Shown: piece after piece, positions 32,493-42,398 of the stretch
How positions within the stretch are numbered: the stretch's first letter is position 1
How the letters are laid out: every line of letters begins with the position of its first letter
NCBI RefSeq assembly: GCF_900060185.1
Contig: NZ_FIZY01000037.1
Location: 1-54,656 of the forward strand
DNA length: 54,656 nucleotides
Direction: 5' to 3'
Origin: Grimontia marina
GTDB taxonomy: Bacteria; Pseudomonadota; Gammaproteobacteria; Enterobacterales; Vibrionaceae
The notes under the pieces: generated by a model
What the model saw: the letters and a program-made list of their open reading frames with translations, nothing else
What the model was told of the DNA's origin: nothing
Databases searched by the model: none
Made by a program: the position numbers and the translations under genes

Positions 32493-32883
32493 TAGTGAGT
32501 TAGGGAAAACTTGGCTTCAAAAGCAAGATTTCACTAACTAAACGTGTGGGTAAACGATAATGGATGAACTAAAAAGCATAAAGTATGCCGATAAAGAATA
32601 TCTGTGTGTCACGCTTTTTAGATATTCGGAAAGAAAAGTGAAAACTGGTTGTAGATAGTAACGTTTTGTACTTAATGGAAAATTTTCTGCCGAATCGTCA
32701 ACAAACGTTAATTTAAGATACCATGCTGTTTAAAATATGACTGATTAGCTATAAAAACATGCTCTCTTACACAGAATCAATGTGTTCGCTCTTTTATTGT
32801 TAGGTTAAACTCAAGTAATATGCATCGAAAGTCGAGCGCCATCCCGGCGCATGGCGAGCCAAAATCATAGTGGAGAAACAAGC
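32493..32883. other. Divergent intergenic region, about 390 bp
   Basis: It lies between the minus-strand amidotransferase and the plus-strand uvrY and should contain both promoters. It is AT-rich with no gene. An AAAGTGAAAACTGG-like stretch near 32635 and other A/T tracts suggest promoter DNA but no named operator is recognised. Confidence 0.4.
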
Positions 32884-33528
32884 TTGATTAGTGTTTTCCT
32901 TGTAGATGATCACGAGCTGGTTCGCACAGGGATACGCCGTCTTCTTGAAGACGAGCGTGGTGTTAAAGTGGTAGGGGAAGCCGAAAGCGGTGAGGAAGCA
33001 GTCAAGTGGTGTCGCAGCAATCATGCGGACATTATCTTGATGGATATGAATATGCCTGGAATTGGTGGTTTGGAAGCGACACGAAAGCTCCTACGATACA
33101 ACCCAGACGCTAAGATTATTGTTCTGACAATTCATACGGAGAACCCATTTCCAACTAAAGTTATGCAAGCTGGGGCTGCTGGTTACCTAACCAAAGGTGC
33201 GGGTGCGAGTGAAATGGTTAACGCAATTCGTGCGGTGAATAGCGGGCAACGCTATATTTCACCAGAGATTGCACAGCAAATGGCGTTGAGTCAGTTTTCT
33301 CCTGCACAGGAGAACCCTTTTAAAAACCTTTCTGAGCGTGAGCTCCAAATCATGATGATGATTACGAAAGGCCAGAAAGTGACTGACATTTCAGAGCAGC
33401 TCAATCTGAGCCCGAAGACAGTCAACAGCTATCGCTACCGTCTTTTTAGTAAGTTAGGTATCAATGGTGACGTTGAACTGACCCATCTTGCGATTCGTCA
33501 TGGTATGCTAGACACAGAAACGCTTTAA
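32884..33528 (+). CDS. uvrY: Response regulator UvrY (GacA/VarA family), TTG start
   Basis: A 214-residue two-component regulator close to E. coli UvrY throughout. It has a receiver domain with Asp8-Asp9 and phospho-accepting Asp54 (ILMDMNMPGIGG), then a LuxR-type helix-turn-helix (LSERELQIMMMITKG, LNLSPKTVNSYRYRLFSKL). I place the start at TTG 32884, giving MISVFLVDDHEL as in relatives, with GGAG 8 nt upstream; the ATG at 32851 would add 11 residues outside the family pattern. With BarA it activates small RNAs that titrate CsrA. The uvrC gene follows after 15 bp. Confidence 0.92.
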   Translation: MISVFLVDDHELVRTGIRRLLEDERGVKVVGEAESGEEAVKWCRSNHADIILMDMNMPGIGGLEATRKLLRYNPDAKIIVLTIHTENPFPTKVMQAGAAGYLTKGAGASEMVNAIRAVNSGQRYISPEIAQQMALSQFSPAQENPFKNLSERELQIMMMITKGQKVTDISEQLNLSPKTVNSYRYRLFSKLGINGDVELTHLAIRHGMLDTETL

Positions 33529-33543
33529 TAACTTCTGTTTGCT

Positions 33544-35370
33544 GTGTTTGATGCCAAAAATTTCCTAAAAACAGTCTCTGACAAACCCGGCGTCTATCGA
33601 ATGATGGATGCTTCGGGTGAGATCATTTACGTCGGTAAAGCCAAATCTCTCAAGAAGCGGCTTTCCAGCTATTTCCGTTCCAATGTGTCTGGAGAGAAAA
33701 CCCGTGCATTGGTGAAAAATATCGCCAATGTCGAAGTCACGATCACGCACAGTGAAACGGAAGCGTTGATCCTCGAGCACAATCTTATCAAGCAGCATTT
33801 ACCGCGTTATAACGTGCTACTGCGAGATGACAAGTCTTATCCGTACATCTTCCTCTCTGCGAGCAAACATCCGAGAATTGCCGTACATCGTGGTGCGAAA
33901 AAACGTAAAGGTGAGTATTTTGGTCCGTTTCCTGACGCGGGCGCGGTACGCCAAAGTTTGTATTTACTGCAGAAAATTTTCCCGATCCGCCAGTGCGAAG
34001 ATTCCGTTTACGCCAACCGTACCCGTCCATGTTTGATGTACCAAATTAAGCGCTGTGCAGGCCCTTGTGTTAAAGGCATTATTGCGGATGAAGATTATGA
34101 TGAGCTGGTTAACTTCACCCGCTTGTTCCTGCAAGGCAAAGACCGTCAGGTTATCGCTTCGCTGGTGGAGAAAATGGAAGGTGCGAGTCAGTCGCTACAG
34201 TTTGAGAAAGCGGCAGAATATCGCGACCAAATACAGGCTCTTCGCCGTGTTCAGGAACAACAGTTTGTTTCGCAAGACAGCGATGACGATCTGGATGCTA
34301 TCGGGGTTTCAATAGAAAATGGCGTGGCATGCATCCATGTACTTTTCCTTCGTCAGGGTAAGGTGCTGGGGAGCCGCAGTTACTTCCCGAAAATGCCGGT
34401 TGATACCGATGTGAATGAGCTGGTATCGAGCTTTATCGGGCAGTTTTACGTGAAGCAAGCTGAGGGAAACACCATTCCAACCAGCATTCTGATTGGCCAG
34501 GATTTGGGTGATGAGTTGGCCGATCTGGCTACCGCTCTGTCAGACATTGCCGGTCGTAAAGTGAACTTGCAGTGCAAGCCTCGCGGCGCACGTGCACGTT
34601 TCCTCAAACTCGCACAAACTAACGCTGCAACAGCACTCACCAGCAAAATTAATCACAAAATGACCATTCATAACCGGTTTAGTGTGCTGTCAGAAGCACT
34701 TGAACTTGAATCGGTTAAGCGTATGGAATGTTTTGATATCAGCCACACCATGGGTGAGCAAACCGTCGCGTCGTGTGTGGTGTTCAACCAAGATGGCCCA
34801 GTGAAACTGGAATACCGTCGTTACAATATCACGGGCATTACCGGAGGTGACGACTATGCGGCAATGGCACAAGTGTTGGAGCGCCGCTATAGCAAGCAAG
34901 TTGATCCGGACAAGATCCCAGACATTATTTTGATTGATGGTGGCAAAGGGCAACTGAACCGCGCCTGGGAAGTCGTCAAGCCACTTCTGGCTGATTGGCC
35001 GAAACATCCCCTGATGCTGGGTGTGGCAAAAGGCACCACACGACGCCCGGGTTTGGAGACTTTAATCAAAGTGACGGGCGAAGAGTTTTCTATGCCGTCT
35101 GATTCACCGGCGCTTCACCTTATTCAACACATCCGCGATGAGAGCCATAACCACGCGATTTCCGGTCACAGAGCGAAACGTGCTAAAGCACGAAAAAGTA
35201 GTGTGTTGCAGGAAATCGAGGGCGTAGGGCCAAAGCGTCGTCAGGCTTTGCTGAAATACATGGGTGGAATCCAGGAACTTAAGCGGGCATCTGTTGAAGA
35301 AATCGCCAAAGTACCGGGCATAAGCCGTGTTTTGGCCGAGAAAATTCATTCATCATTGCAACAGCAATGA
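33544..35370 (+). CDS. uvrC: Excinuclease ABC subunit C
   Basis: A 608-residue protein colinear with E. coli UvrC. It has an N-terminal GIY-YIG nuclease ([29 protein letters not shown]), a Cys-rich segment (CAGPCVKG), a UVR motif at about 200-235, the RNaseH-like second nuclease ([19 protein letters not shown]) and C-terminal HhH repeats ([17 protein letters not shown]). It makes the 3' and 5' incisions in nucleotide excision repair. GTG 33544 is the start; it follows the double TAA of uvrY by a few bases and has no good SD, so it probably depends on translational coupling. Confidence 0.96.
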   Translation: MFDAKNFLKTVSDKPGVYRMMDASGEIIYVGKAKSLKKRLSSYFRSNVSGEKTRALVKNIANVEVTITHSETEALILEHNLIKQHLPRYNVLLRDDKSYPYIFLSASKHPRIAVHRGAKKRKGEYFGPFPDAGAVRQSLYLLQKIFPIRQCEDSVYANRTRPCLMYQIKRCAGPCVKGIIADEDYDELVNFTRLFLQGKDRQVIASLVEKMEGASQSLQFEKAAEYRDQIQALRRVQEQQFVSQDSDDDLDAIGVSIENGVACIHVLFLRQGKVLGSRSYFPKMPVDTDVNELVSSFIGQFYVKQAEGNTIPTSILIGQDLGDELADLATALSDIAGRKVNLQCKPRGARARFLKLAQTNAATALTSKINHKMTIHNRFSVLSEALELESVKRMECFDISHTMGEQTVASCVVFNQDGPVKLEYRRYNITGITGGDDYAAMAQVLERRYSKQVDPDKIPDIILIDGGKGQLNRAWEVVKPLLADWPKHPLMLGVAKGTTRRPGLETLIKVTGEEFSMPSDSPALHLIQHIRDESHNHAISGHRAKRAKARKSSVLQEIEGVGPKRRQALLKYMGGIQELKRASVEEIAKVPGISRVLAEKIHSSLQQQ

Positions 35371-35412
35371 CTTTCAAGCAACATAAGCCGTCACTCACAA
35401 AGTATTATAAGT

Positions 35413-35967
35413 ATGCGACTGAATATCCCCATTATCCTGACCCTTATACGTATCGCATTAATCCCTGTTTTTGTTATCGCGTTTTACCTACCTTATGAAT
35501 GGTCAGCTTTCGCTGCTGCTCTGATTTTTGTTATCGCTGGGGCGACTGACTGGTTGGACGGATATCTCGCACGAACTCTGGGCCAAACCACGCTCTTTGG
35601 TGCTTTCCTAGATCCTGTTGCTGATAAAGTGATGGTTGCGATTGCCCTCGTACTTATTGTCGAGCACTACAATTCGATATGGGTGACGATTCCAGCGGCA
35701 ACTATGATTGCCCGTGAAGTGATCATTTCTGCCTTACGTGAGTGGATGGCGGAACTGGGTAAGCGTGCGAGCGTGGCAGTCTCTTGGGTGGGTAAATTCA
35801 AAACTGCTGCGCAAATGTTTGCTCTAACCATGTTACTTTGGCGTGACAGCGAGTGGATTATTTATGTGGGTTATACAGCGCTTTATATTGCTACCGCGCT
35901 GACTTACTGGTCTATGTACCAGTATCTGCTGGCTGCAAAAGATGATTTGTTGAACGCCGATAACTAA
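35413..35967 (+). CDS. pgsA: CDP-diacylglycerol-glycerol-3-phosphate 3-phosphatidyltransferase
   Basis: A 184-residue integral membrane enzyme for phosphatidylglycerol synthesis. The CDP-alcohol phosphotransferase motif D-G-x2-A-R-x8-G-x3-D-x3-D is complete ([24 protein letters not shown]). Membrane segments occupy most of the chain. It is 42 bp downstream of uvrC on the same strand, the usual gammaproteobacterial order uvrY-uvrC-pgsA. A rho-independent terminator follows. In many Vibrio genomes tRNA genes follow pgsA; none is seen here. Confidence 0.95.
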   Translation: MRLNIPIILTLIRIALIPVFVIAFYLPYEWSAFAAALIFVIAGATDWLDGYLARTLGQTTLFGAFLDPVADKVMVAIALVLIVEHYNSIWVTIPAATMIAREVIISALREWMAELGKRASVAVSWVGKFKTAAQMFALTMLLWRDSEWIIYVGYTALYIATALTYWSMYQYLLAAKDDLLNADN

Positions 35968-35985
35968 ACCCGAATCCAATGAAAA

Positions 35986-36007
35986 GGCCGCAAACGCGGC
36001 CTTTTTT
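35986..36007. terminator. Terminator after pgsA (also phoQ side)
   Basis: Stem GGCCGC / GCGGCC with an AAAC loop, flanked by A and T runs, so it can act from both directions between pgsA and phoQ, whose stops face each other. Confidence 0.9.
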
Positions 36008-36062
36008 GTTTCTGTTGTCTTTATAAAAAGCGGCGCTCAAGGCCGTTGTTCCCATGAATACG

Positions 36063-37421
36063 CTAGCTGACTTTCGGGAAAACCATCACAAAGGCAGCAC
36101 CTTCCAGTTCGGAGCCAATAACACGGATTGAGCCGCCATAACTTTCGACGATTTCGTCACATACCGCCAATCCGATGCCAGTGCCCGGGTTAAGTTGGTC
36201 AGCCCGCACCCCGCGTTGGAAAATAGACTCCCGCAAAGACTCTTCTACGCCCAATCCATCGTCTTCGATGGTCAGCACATAATGATCTGTGGTCTCGCTG
36301 CTTGAGATTCGCACCTCGCTGATACAAAAACGGAATGCGTTTTCCAGAAGGTTGCCGAGTACCTCGGTTAAATCCGCCTTGTTGAGCGGCAGAGAAGGCA
36401 ATGCTTCCAAACGGGTTGTAATATTTACTGGCTTATCACTGTAGACCTTGGCGAACATCCCCGTGAGACTGTCTAACACAGGTTTGAGCTCGGTTTTTTC
36501 GCGAACCAGACCTCGTTGACCCACCAAAGCGCGTTTCAGTTGATACTGCACCATGTCATCCATTTGGCTGACTTGCTCAATGATGCGTTTGCTCATGGCT
36601 TTGCGGCTTAACGTGTTGTCGTCCAATAGCGCATTGGTAGCGGCAAGGCGGCTTTTGAGACTATGAGCGAGATCATCCATCGCATGACGATAGCGTTGAG
36701 TTTGCTCTTTTCTGAGGGTGATCATCCGGTTCAGCGCGTCCGTGACATCTCCCAATTCTTTAGGGTAATCCGAATCCAGTTTTTCTCGGCGGGATTCCGC
36801 AATTTCATTCAATTCCCCCGCGAGTTTTCTTAGCGGACTGAAGCTCCAGTATGACGCGGCATAAAGTAAACCTGTGGCAATCGAAAACAATAGCCCCATG
36901 TAAAACCAAGTCTTACGTCTTATCTGAGACAAACTTTCCAGTTGGGCACTGACTTCACGAAGTACGAAGAATGCTTCTTCTGTCGAGTAAGTCGCTTCAG
37001 AGATAACGTGGACGACATACGGCAGTTCGTTGTAGTAGATAAGGTCTGGGCCAGAGAGAGAGTAGGGAATATGGCGGCAAACATTTTTCATGCCGTTATC
37101 GCGTGCGCCGTAAGACATCCAGGAAGCATTGCCGTCACGTTCACAGATAAACGCCAGATAGTTGGTTTGCTTGGAGGTAGGAGTGGGAATGGGTTGATCG
37201 CGATGTGGGGCATTCTCACCGAGTTGTAGCATGTTGTCTTGTCTCAGCTCGCCGATGATATGTGGGACTTCTGTCACCAAGTCGGCAGAATACATGGCAA
37301 TGTAGCTTTTGACATAAATTTGGTTAATCACCACACCAAGCCCTAACGAGAAGGCAAGGATGATGGCAATGGACGTGACCATCACCCTTTTGTGGATTTC
37401 GGGCATCATGTTCCGCGTCAT
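36063..37421 (-). CDS. phoQ: Sensor histidine kinase, PhoQ-like
   Basis: A 452-residue membrane kinase. It has membrane segments at about 14-35 and 171-191, a periplasmic sensor of about 135 residues with Cys93 and Cys115, a HAMP-like linker, and a DHp domain with phosphoacceptor His253 (DDLAHSLKSRL). ATP-binding boxes are ENAFRF (N box), EDDGLGVEE and GTGIGLAVC. It directly follows a PhoP-type regulator gene, which supports the PhoQ call. The acidic, Mg-binding patch of E. coli PhoQ is not obvious, so the signal could differ. Its stop faces that of pgsA. Confidence 0.82.
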   Translation of the reverse strand: MTRNMMPEIHKRVMVTSIAIILAFSLGLGVVINQIYVKSYIAMYSADLVTEVPHIIGELRQDNMLQLGENAPHRDQPIPTPTSKQTNYLAFICERDGNASWMSYGARDNGMKNVCRHIPYSLSGPDLIYYNELPYVVHVISEATYSTEEAFFVLREVSAQLESLSQIRRKTWFYMGLLFSIATGLLYAASYWSFSPLRKLAGELNEIAESRREKLDSDYPKELGDVTDALNRMITLRKEQTQRYRHAMDDLAHSLKSRLAATNALLDDNTLSRKAMSKRIIEQVSQMDDMVQYQLKRALVGQRGLVREKTELKPVLDSLTGMFAKVYSDKPVNITTRLEALPSLPLNKADLTEVLGNLLENAFRFCISEVRISSSETTDHYVLTIEDDGLGVEESLRESIFQRGVRADQLNPGTGIGLAVCDEIVESYGGSIRVIGSELEGAAFVMVFPKVS

Positions 37422-37422
37422 A

Positions 37423-38097
37423 TCAGGTCACCTGAAGTTCAAAAATGTAGCCCTGTCCGCGTACGGTAGAAATCGGATTATCTTGCCCGGACTGAGTGAG
37501 CTTTTTGCGAAGGCGGCTCATCATGACTTCAATGGTATTCGGGTCACCTTCCTGATCTTGATAAAGCACATCCAGCAGTCGTTGCTTGGAAACCACCTGA
37601 CGGTTGTGGCGCACTATGTATTCCAGTAAATCGTACTCAAAGGCGGTGAGATCAACAGGAGCATCATCAACGGTGACTTTCTTCGCCAGCAAATCCATGG
37701 TGATTTTATCGGCTTTGATTTCTGGCTTCACAAACCCGGCGCTGCGACGAACTAATGCATTAAGACGGGCGACCAGCTCTTCTTTCTGAAACGGTTTTAC
37801 CAGATAGTCATCCGCACCGGCATCTAATCCAGACACTTTGTCTTGCCAATTCGCGCGGCCAGTCAGAATGAGGATGGGCATACGGATTTCGGCGCGGCGA
37901 ATATCGCGGATAAGGCTAAGGCCGTCTCGATCAGGCAGGCCGAGGTCAACAATAGCAATGTCGTTGGGATAATCTTTGGCAACGAAAAGGCCTTCAGATG
38001 CGGTTTTGGCGCAGTGCACCTGATTACCTAGTTCAGACAGTTCAGTTTTTAGATGATGGCTCAATAGAGGATCGTCTTCGACGATAAGAATGCGCAT
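37423..38097 (-). CDS. phoP: OmpR-type response regulator PhoP
   Basis: A 224-residue protein. It has a receiver domain with Asp10-type acidic pair (VEDDP) and phospho-accepting Asp51 (IAIVDLGLPDRDGLSLI), and the PhoP-like GADDYLVKPF. The winged-helix DNA-binding domain is close to PhoP (LTAFEYDLLEYIVRHN, MMSRLRKKL, ISTVRGQGYIFEL). The next gene on the strand, phoQ, begins within 2 bp. No convincing PhoP box was found upstream in the short intergenic region. The pair likely tunes envelope and cation responses. Confidence 0.9.
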   Translation of the reverse strand: MRILIVEDDPLLSHHLKTELSELGNQVHCAKTASEGLFVAKDYPNDIAIVDLGLPDRDGLSLIRDIRRAEIRMPILILTGRANWQDKVSGLDAGADDYLVKPFQKEELVARLNALVRRSAGFVKPEIKADKITMDLLAKKVTVDDAPVDLTAFEYDLLEYIVRHNRQVVSKQRLLDVLYQDQEGDPNTIEVMMSRLRKKLTQSGQDNPISTVRGQGYIFELQVT

Positions 38098-38223
38098 AAA
38101 CCGTTACCTTTACTTTGTTTTCCGAATACCAGCTTAATGATGATAACGCGCAAAACGTTGCGCTGATGCAAACAACCCGCGGGTTTGTTCCCAACCCCTA
38201 GAGTAAGAAAAACTGAGTATTAG

Positions 38224-38263
38224 ATGATTCAGCAAACAGTGTAACGTCTGTTCGCTGAATCAT
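38224..38263. other. Long hairpin between ybjL and phoP
   Basis: Arms ATGATTCAGC and GCTGAATCAT (10 bp, perfect) extend inward by AACAG/CTGTT after one A/C mismatch, closing an 8-nt loop. It lies 127 bp upstream of phoP and 73 bp past the ybjL stop. There is no T run after it, so it may be a regulatory or protein-binding site or part of a processed RNA end rather than a simple terminator. Confidence 0.55.
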
Positions 38264-38298
38264 TGCTGACTGCTTTGCCGGATATGCGACGAGACAGG

Positions 38299-38330
38299 GA
38301 TGATTGGGGCTACGAGCCCCTAAGATCATC
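38299..38330 (-). terminator. Possible terminator of ybjL
   Basis: Inner stem GGGGCT / AGCCCC with a 3-nt loop, extended by outer GATGAT / ATCATC arms, just after the ybjL stop. The missing T run makes it a weak terminator. Confidence 0.45.
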
Positions 38331-38335
38331 CGCCC

Positions 38336-40018
38336 CTATGTCAGAATGACGAGAAGGGTGCCAGCAAACGTCAGTAAAACGTTGGCGATAGCATAGGTAC
38401 CTGCATAGCCCAAGGCGGGAATGGTACTGCGTGCGTGTTGGTTGATCATGTCCATGGCTGGCGCACAAGTTCGCGCACCAATAATAGCGCCAAACAGTAG
38501 TGCTCTGTTCATGTTCAGGATGTACGCACCAACCAGATACGCCAGTATCACTGGCACCACGCTTACCGCCAATGCGCCAAACATGATGGTGAACCCCATA
38601 AGCTGCAGGTATTCAACCAAATTGCCACCTGCGCTCAGACCAACACCGACCATAAAGGTCATCAGCCCTAGCTCTTTCAACATGTTGATAGCACCTTGAG
38701 GAACATAACCGAAGGTCGGGTGATTCGCACGCAGGAAGCCCAGTAAAATCCCAGCTATCAAGAGCCCCGATGCATTACCCAAGCCCAGTGTCATTTGGCC
38801 AAAAGTCATGGTGATCAAGCCGAAGATCAGGCCAAAGATAAAGAAAGAGCAGAATGCCAACATATCTGAAACCTGGCTGTGAATTGAGATAAAACCGATT
38901 CGCTCTGCCAGCCCCATGACTCGACGTTTTTCGCCACTTACCTGGAGTACATCTCCTTTAGACAGCAGGATATTGTGATCCATTGGCATTTCAATCTGAG
39001 CACGAACGACACGGCTCAAGAAACAGCCGTACTCAGACAGATTCAAATCTGACAAACGCTTACCGATGATGGCATCGTTCTTTACCACGATTTCTTCTTC
39101 AACCACACGTAGGTCCAGCAGGTCACGATCGAATACCTCTTTCCCGTTTCGGAAAGAAGGGTCGAGGCGGGCGTGGCTGTCTGGGTAACCTACCAGTGCG
39201 ATTTCATCGCCTTCCTGCAAAATGGCGTCACCATCTGGATTTGCAAGAATGCCGTTACGGCGGATACGTTCGATATAGCAACCCGTCTGGCGATAAATAC
39301 CCAGTTCACGAAGGTTGCGACCATCCACCCAGTTAATCAGCTCTGGACCAACACGGTAAGCGCGGATAATGGGTAGATAAACCTTGCGCTGGGAAGAGTT
39401 GCCCAAGCCTCGCTCCATTGCAATCTTCTGCGCAGAATGTTCAAGGTTTTCCTTTTGCAGCTTAGGCATAAAGTTCGCAAGTACGATCAGGCTAACTAAA
39501 CCCACCAGATATGCCAATGCATAGCCCACGCTCAGGTTATCAATCATCCCCGCTAGTTGATCTGGTGTGAAGCTACCAGCAAGTCCTGCATTAAGCGCAT
39601 CCTTCGCCCCCACAAGAACTGGCGTTGCCGTCATGGCACCTGCCATCATGCCAGTTGCGATACTGCCATCTACGCCGAATTGATAACGCATTAGCAAGGT
39701 AATGCCAACGGATGCAGCCAGCACGATAAGTGCCAATAGTAGATAAGATTTACCGTCGCGGAAGAAGATACCAAAGAAATTTGGGCCAGCTTCGATACCT
39801 ACACAGAAAATGAACAGCATAAAGCCAATGTTCAAGGCTTCTGGGCTGAATGAAAAGCCAGCATGTCCGAAAGACAGCGCCGTCACAAGAACACCAATAG
39901 AATTACCAAACTGGAAGCTGCCGATTCTGATTTTGCCAATGGTAAGGCCGATAGCCAAGACAACGAAAAGGAGGAGTATGTCGTTATTAACAAGCAGGTT
40001 GTAAACGTCTATGTTCAC
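38336..40018 (-). CDS. ybjL: YbjL-type putative transport protein (AspT/AAE family)
   Basis: A 560-residue inner-membrane protein of the aspartate:alanine exchanger family, the length of E. coli YbjL (561). Membrane segments are split by a central cytosolic pair of TrkA-C/RCK_C domains at about 205-375 (LREL..., [36 protein letters not shown]). The two halves each have conserved glycine-rich segments ([35 protein letters not shown]). E. coli also carries ybjL close to grxA, as here. Substrate unknown; the family exchanges amino acids or dicarboxylates. Confidence 0.87.
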   Translation of the reverse strand: MNIDVYNLLVNNDILLLFVVLAIGLTIGKIRIGSFQFGNSIGVLVTALSFGHAGFSFSPEALNIGFMLFIFCVGIEAGPNFFGIFFRDGKSYLLLALIVLAASVGITLLMRYQFGVDGSIATGMMAGAMTATPVLVGAKDALNAGLAGSFTPDQLAGMIDNLSVGYALAYLVGLVSLIVLANFMPKLQKENLEHSAQKIAMERGLGNSSQRKVYLPIIRAYRVGPELINWVDGRNLRELGIYRQTGCYIERIRRNGILANPDGDAILQEGDEIALVGYPDSHARLDPSFRNGKEVFDRDLLDLRVVEEEIVVKNDAIIGKRLSDLNLSEYGCFLSRVVRAQIEMPMDHNILLSKGDVLQVSGEKRRVMGLAERIGFISIHSQVSDMLAFCSFFIFGLIFGLITMTFGQMTLGLGNASGLLIAGILLGFLRANHPTFGYVPQGAINMLKELGLMTFMVGVGLSAGGNLVEYLQLMGFTIMFGALAVSVVPVILAYLVGAYILNMNRALLFGAIIGARTCAPAMDMINQHARSTIPALGYAGTYAIANVLLTFAGTLLVILT

Positions 40019-40235
40019 TGAACAGTAATCCGCGCATGGGTCAAAGGGAAATTCTGGGGCGCCATTATACGCATTTGCAATGAAATGTAATGGAAACTCG
40101 CATGAAAAATAGTATTAAATTTTGCCTGCTTTCCTAATGGAAAATATTAAAGCCTACATTGTTGTCAGCTATCTGTTTTTTAACGATAAAAGAGCCAGAA
40201 AGTTTGCCGGCTCTTTCAAGGAAATCTAAAAGAAA

Positions 40236-40499
40236 TTACTGGTACAGACCCAGATTTTCTTTTGCGTAAGCTTCGAAGTCTGTGAAACCACCAACGTGCA
40301 TTTGGTTGGCAAAGATTTGTGGCACGGTTTCAACTGGCTTACCTACGGTTTTCTCAAGATCCGCTTTGCTGATACCTTCGGCGTGAATATCTACATAACG
40401 GTAGTTGAAATCGTCACGTTCTTCTTTAAGTCTGTCAGCAAGATCCTTTGCACGAACACAAAATGGACAACCAGGTCGTCCAAAAATAACCACGAACAT
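40236..40499 (-). CDS. grxA: Glutaredoxin 1
   Basis: An 87-residue glutaredoxin starting at ATG 40499, since AAGGA is well spaced for it and too close to the ATG at 40505. The redox motif is CPFC (after FGRPG). TVPQIF with the cis-proline and HVGGFTDFEAY follow, as in E. coli GrxA. It reduces disulfides, including those in ribonucleotide reductase, using glutathione. It lies upstream of ybjL with about 215 bp between, on the same strand. An OxyR site may lie in the upstream 340 bp but I could not identify one. Confidence 0.94.
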   Translation of the reverse strand: MFVVIFGRPGCPFCVRAKDLADRLKEERDDFNYRYVDIHAEGISKADLEKTVGKPVETVPQIFANQMHVGGFTDFEAYAKENLGLYQ

Positions 40500-40846
40500 A
40501 ATCATTTCCTTTCTTATTAATTTTGATTGGATGGTGCCTTGTGCAAGAGGGGCTGTCCCGCGGCTTCATCATCTGACTGGCGATAACTATGCCTTAAGCT
40601 CTTGGCAGTTAAAAGAAGGTTTTGTCTCTTAATTCAATCGAAATTATCTATCAATCGGAAAATGAACAGAGCGCGCATTTTTGAAAGGGTGTGATAACGG
40701 CTGCACATGTTTAAAACGAAGCAGTTTTAACCACAGAGTCTCTGCTTTGTATCAATTTTATATTCACTTAAGTGCGTAAATTGAGTGTTGAGTTTTTTCG
40801 GTTTGAGGATCTGCTTTTCGTTTCTGACCAGATCCAGGGAGGTGCC
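40500..40846. other. Divergent intergenic region between grxA and the alcohol dehydrogenase
   Basis: About 347 bp with no supported gene. It should hold the grxA promoter on the minus strand and that of the alcohol dehydrogenase on the plus strand. An ATG-led stretch at 40772 is in frame with the dehydrogenase but its own start context is poor. Confidence 0.5.
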
Positions 40847-42028
40847 ATGTTTCAGTTTATGACCGCAACGCGGATTATTTTTGGTGAAGGCGCGCTCAAC
40901 AACTCCTTCTCTATCTTCAATAACTACGGATACAGCGCGCTTGTTGTGACAGGGCGTAATGACCAACGTGCCGATTCATTACTCGCTTATCTTTCCCAGC
41001 AAAATATTCGTTATCAACGCCTCGCTGTGCACGACGAACCCCTTATTGCCATGGTGGAAGAAATGGCCGCTGCCGGGCGTTTGTTCAAACCTGATATGGT
41101 GATAGCGATAGGCGGTGGCAGCGTGATGGATGTCGGCAAGGCGTTGTCAGCTCTTATCCCTAACCAGGGCAGTGTCTACGACTACGTGGAAGTCGTTGGG
41201 CGTGCATTACCACTCACTGCCAAGCCACTACCTTGTATTGCAATACCTACCACAGCCGGGACGGGTTCGGAAGTGACCCGCAATGCAGTGATGATTTCTG
41301 CCCAAGAGAATGTCAAAGCAGCAATTCGAAGTCCGGACCTTATTCCTGACGTCGCGATCATTGACCCCACGTTAACCTACGGCACTGAAAAATCGCTTTC
41401 GGCAAGATGCGGTATGGATGCATTTACACACCTAATGGAAGCCTACGTGTGCGGTGAGCCGAACCCGCTGACCGATATGATATGCGAGGAAGGTTTACGC
41501 CGTCTGGCACCAGCGATAATTCATGCCTGCGAAGATGACGACCCGAAAGCCCGCGCTGATATGGCATTCTCTTCCATGCTGGGTGGTATGGCGCAATCAA
41601 ACACCAAATTGGGCGCAGCGCATGGCTTGGCAGCAGCACTGGGCGCAGTATTGGATGCGCCACATGGAGCAATCACGGCGCAACTTGCCCCATATGTCAT
41701 GGCCGAAAATATTCTTGCAGCACGCGAAGCAGGGCGCATCAGCCTGCTAAACCGCTACCGCCAGTTGGCCTGCATTCTGACCGGGCGAATGAATGCCGAG
41801 CCAAGTGATGGCATTGTGTGGGTGCAGCGGATTCTGCGAAGGTTAGATCTTGAAACGCTTCCCCAGCTCGGTCTTTGCGACACCATGTTTGAAGAGGTCG
41901 CCGTGTCTGCACTGCGATCAAGTTCGATTAAAGGTAACCCGTTGCCATTGAGTGAAAGTCGGCTCATTCATATTCTTCAACAGGTTTGCCAATCTTCGAA
42001 TCTTAAGGAAAGCTCAGATCCGGCTTAA
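40847..42028 (+). CDS. Iron-containing alcohol dehydrogenase
   Basis: A 393-residue protein of the group III alcohol dehydrogenase family. I place the start at ATG 40847 behind a strong SD (GGGAGG, 5-6 nt), which gives MFQFMTATRIIFGEGAL; the 40772 start would add 25 unlike residues. NAD-binding GGGS (AIGGGSVMDVGKAL) is present, TTAGTGSEVT follows, and iron ligands are in DAFTHLMEAYV, GAAHGLAAALGA and APHGAITAQLAPYV (His residues). Likely an NAD(P)-linked alcohol or aldehyde reductase; substrate unknown. A hairpin follows at 42045. Confidence 0.9.
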   Translation: MFQFMTATRIIFGEGALNNSFSIFNNYGYSALVVTGRNDQRADSLLAYLSQQNIRYQRLAVHDEPLIAMVEEMAAAGRLFKPDMVIAIGGGSVMDVGKALSALIPNQGSVYDYVEVVGRALPLTAKPLPCIAIPTTAGTGSEVTRNAVMISAQENVKAAIRSPDLIPDVAIIDPTLTYGTEKSLSARCGMDAFTHLMEAYVCGEPNPLTDMICEEGLRRLAPAIIHACEDDDPKARADMAFSSMLGGMAQSNTKLGAAHGLAAALGAVLDAPHGAITAQLAPYVMAENILAAREAGRISLLNRYRQLACILTGRMNAEPSDGIVWVQRILRRLDLETLPQLGLCDTMFEEVAVSALRSSSIKGNPLPLSESRLIHILQQVCQSSNLKESSDPA

Positions 42029-42044
42029 CCCAAAGACATAACGC

Positions 42045-42071
42045 AGCGGACACTTTAGGGTGTCCGCTTTG
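42045..42071 (+). terminator. Terminator of the alcohol dehydrogenase gene
   Basis: Stem AGCGGACAC / GTGTCCGCT with a 6-nt loop and a short T run, 17 bp past the stop. Confidence 0.7.
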
Positions 42072-42102
42072 CAATTGGTTCTTGGCAGTTTGATAATGGT
42101 GT

Positions 42103-42369
42103 TATACCCAAACAACCTGAAGATGCAGGATTCAGCGAGATTGACTGACGTTGTGATCGCGGCGTTCCTTTGCCGGTGTAGTCACCTCCATCAAAAAGGA
42201 ACAACAAAGAGCACGGCGTCAGTCAATCTCGCCCGAAGGGAGGCCCTCAATTCACCCACTTCTTCGTTAAATTCCACGGAAATAGAACCACTATTCTTCG
42301 TGGAATTTGCCTCAAATTGGAAGCATTGATGACCTCTGAATGCGAGCATCTTCAGGTCGTTTGGGTATA
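42103..42369. repeat. 267-bp MITE-like repeat element with nested hairpins
   Basis: The ends are 24-bp inverted repeats that differ at one position (TATACCCAAAC[A/G]ACCTGAAGATGC). Inside them lie two further inverted repeats: GCGAGATTGACTGACG at 42135-42150 against 42217-42232 (perfect 16 bp), and an AAATTCCACG / CGTGGAATTT pair at about 42265-42307. It has no ORF of its own. The architecture is that of a non-autonomous mobile element that folds strongly as DNA or RNA. It ends 30 bp before the nfsA start, so it lies in the nfsA promoter or leader. A second, partial copy is at 30620-30666. Confidence 0.85.
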
Positions 42370-42398
42370 TTCAGGAAGGCACAAAACAGGAAGCGACA

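Noticed and set aside
38098-38223. Possible PhoP box (paired TGTTTA) upstream of phoP
   Set aside because: GTTTG-like strings occur but not as a correctly spaced direct repeat.
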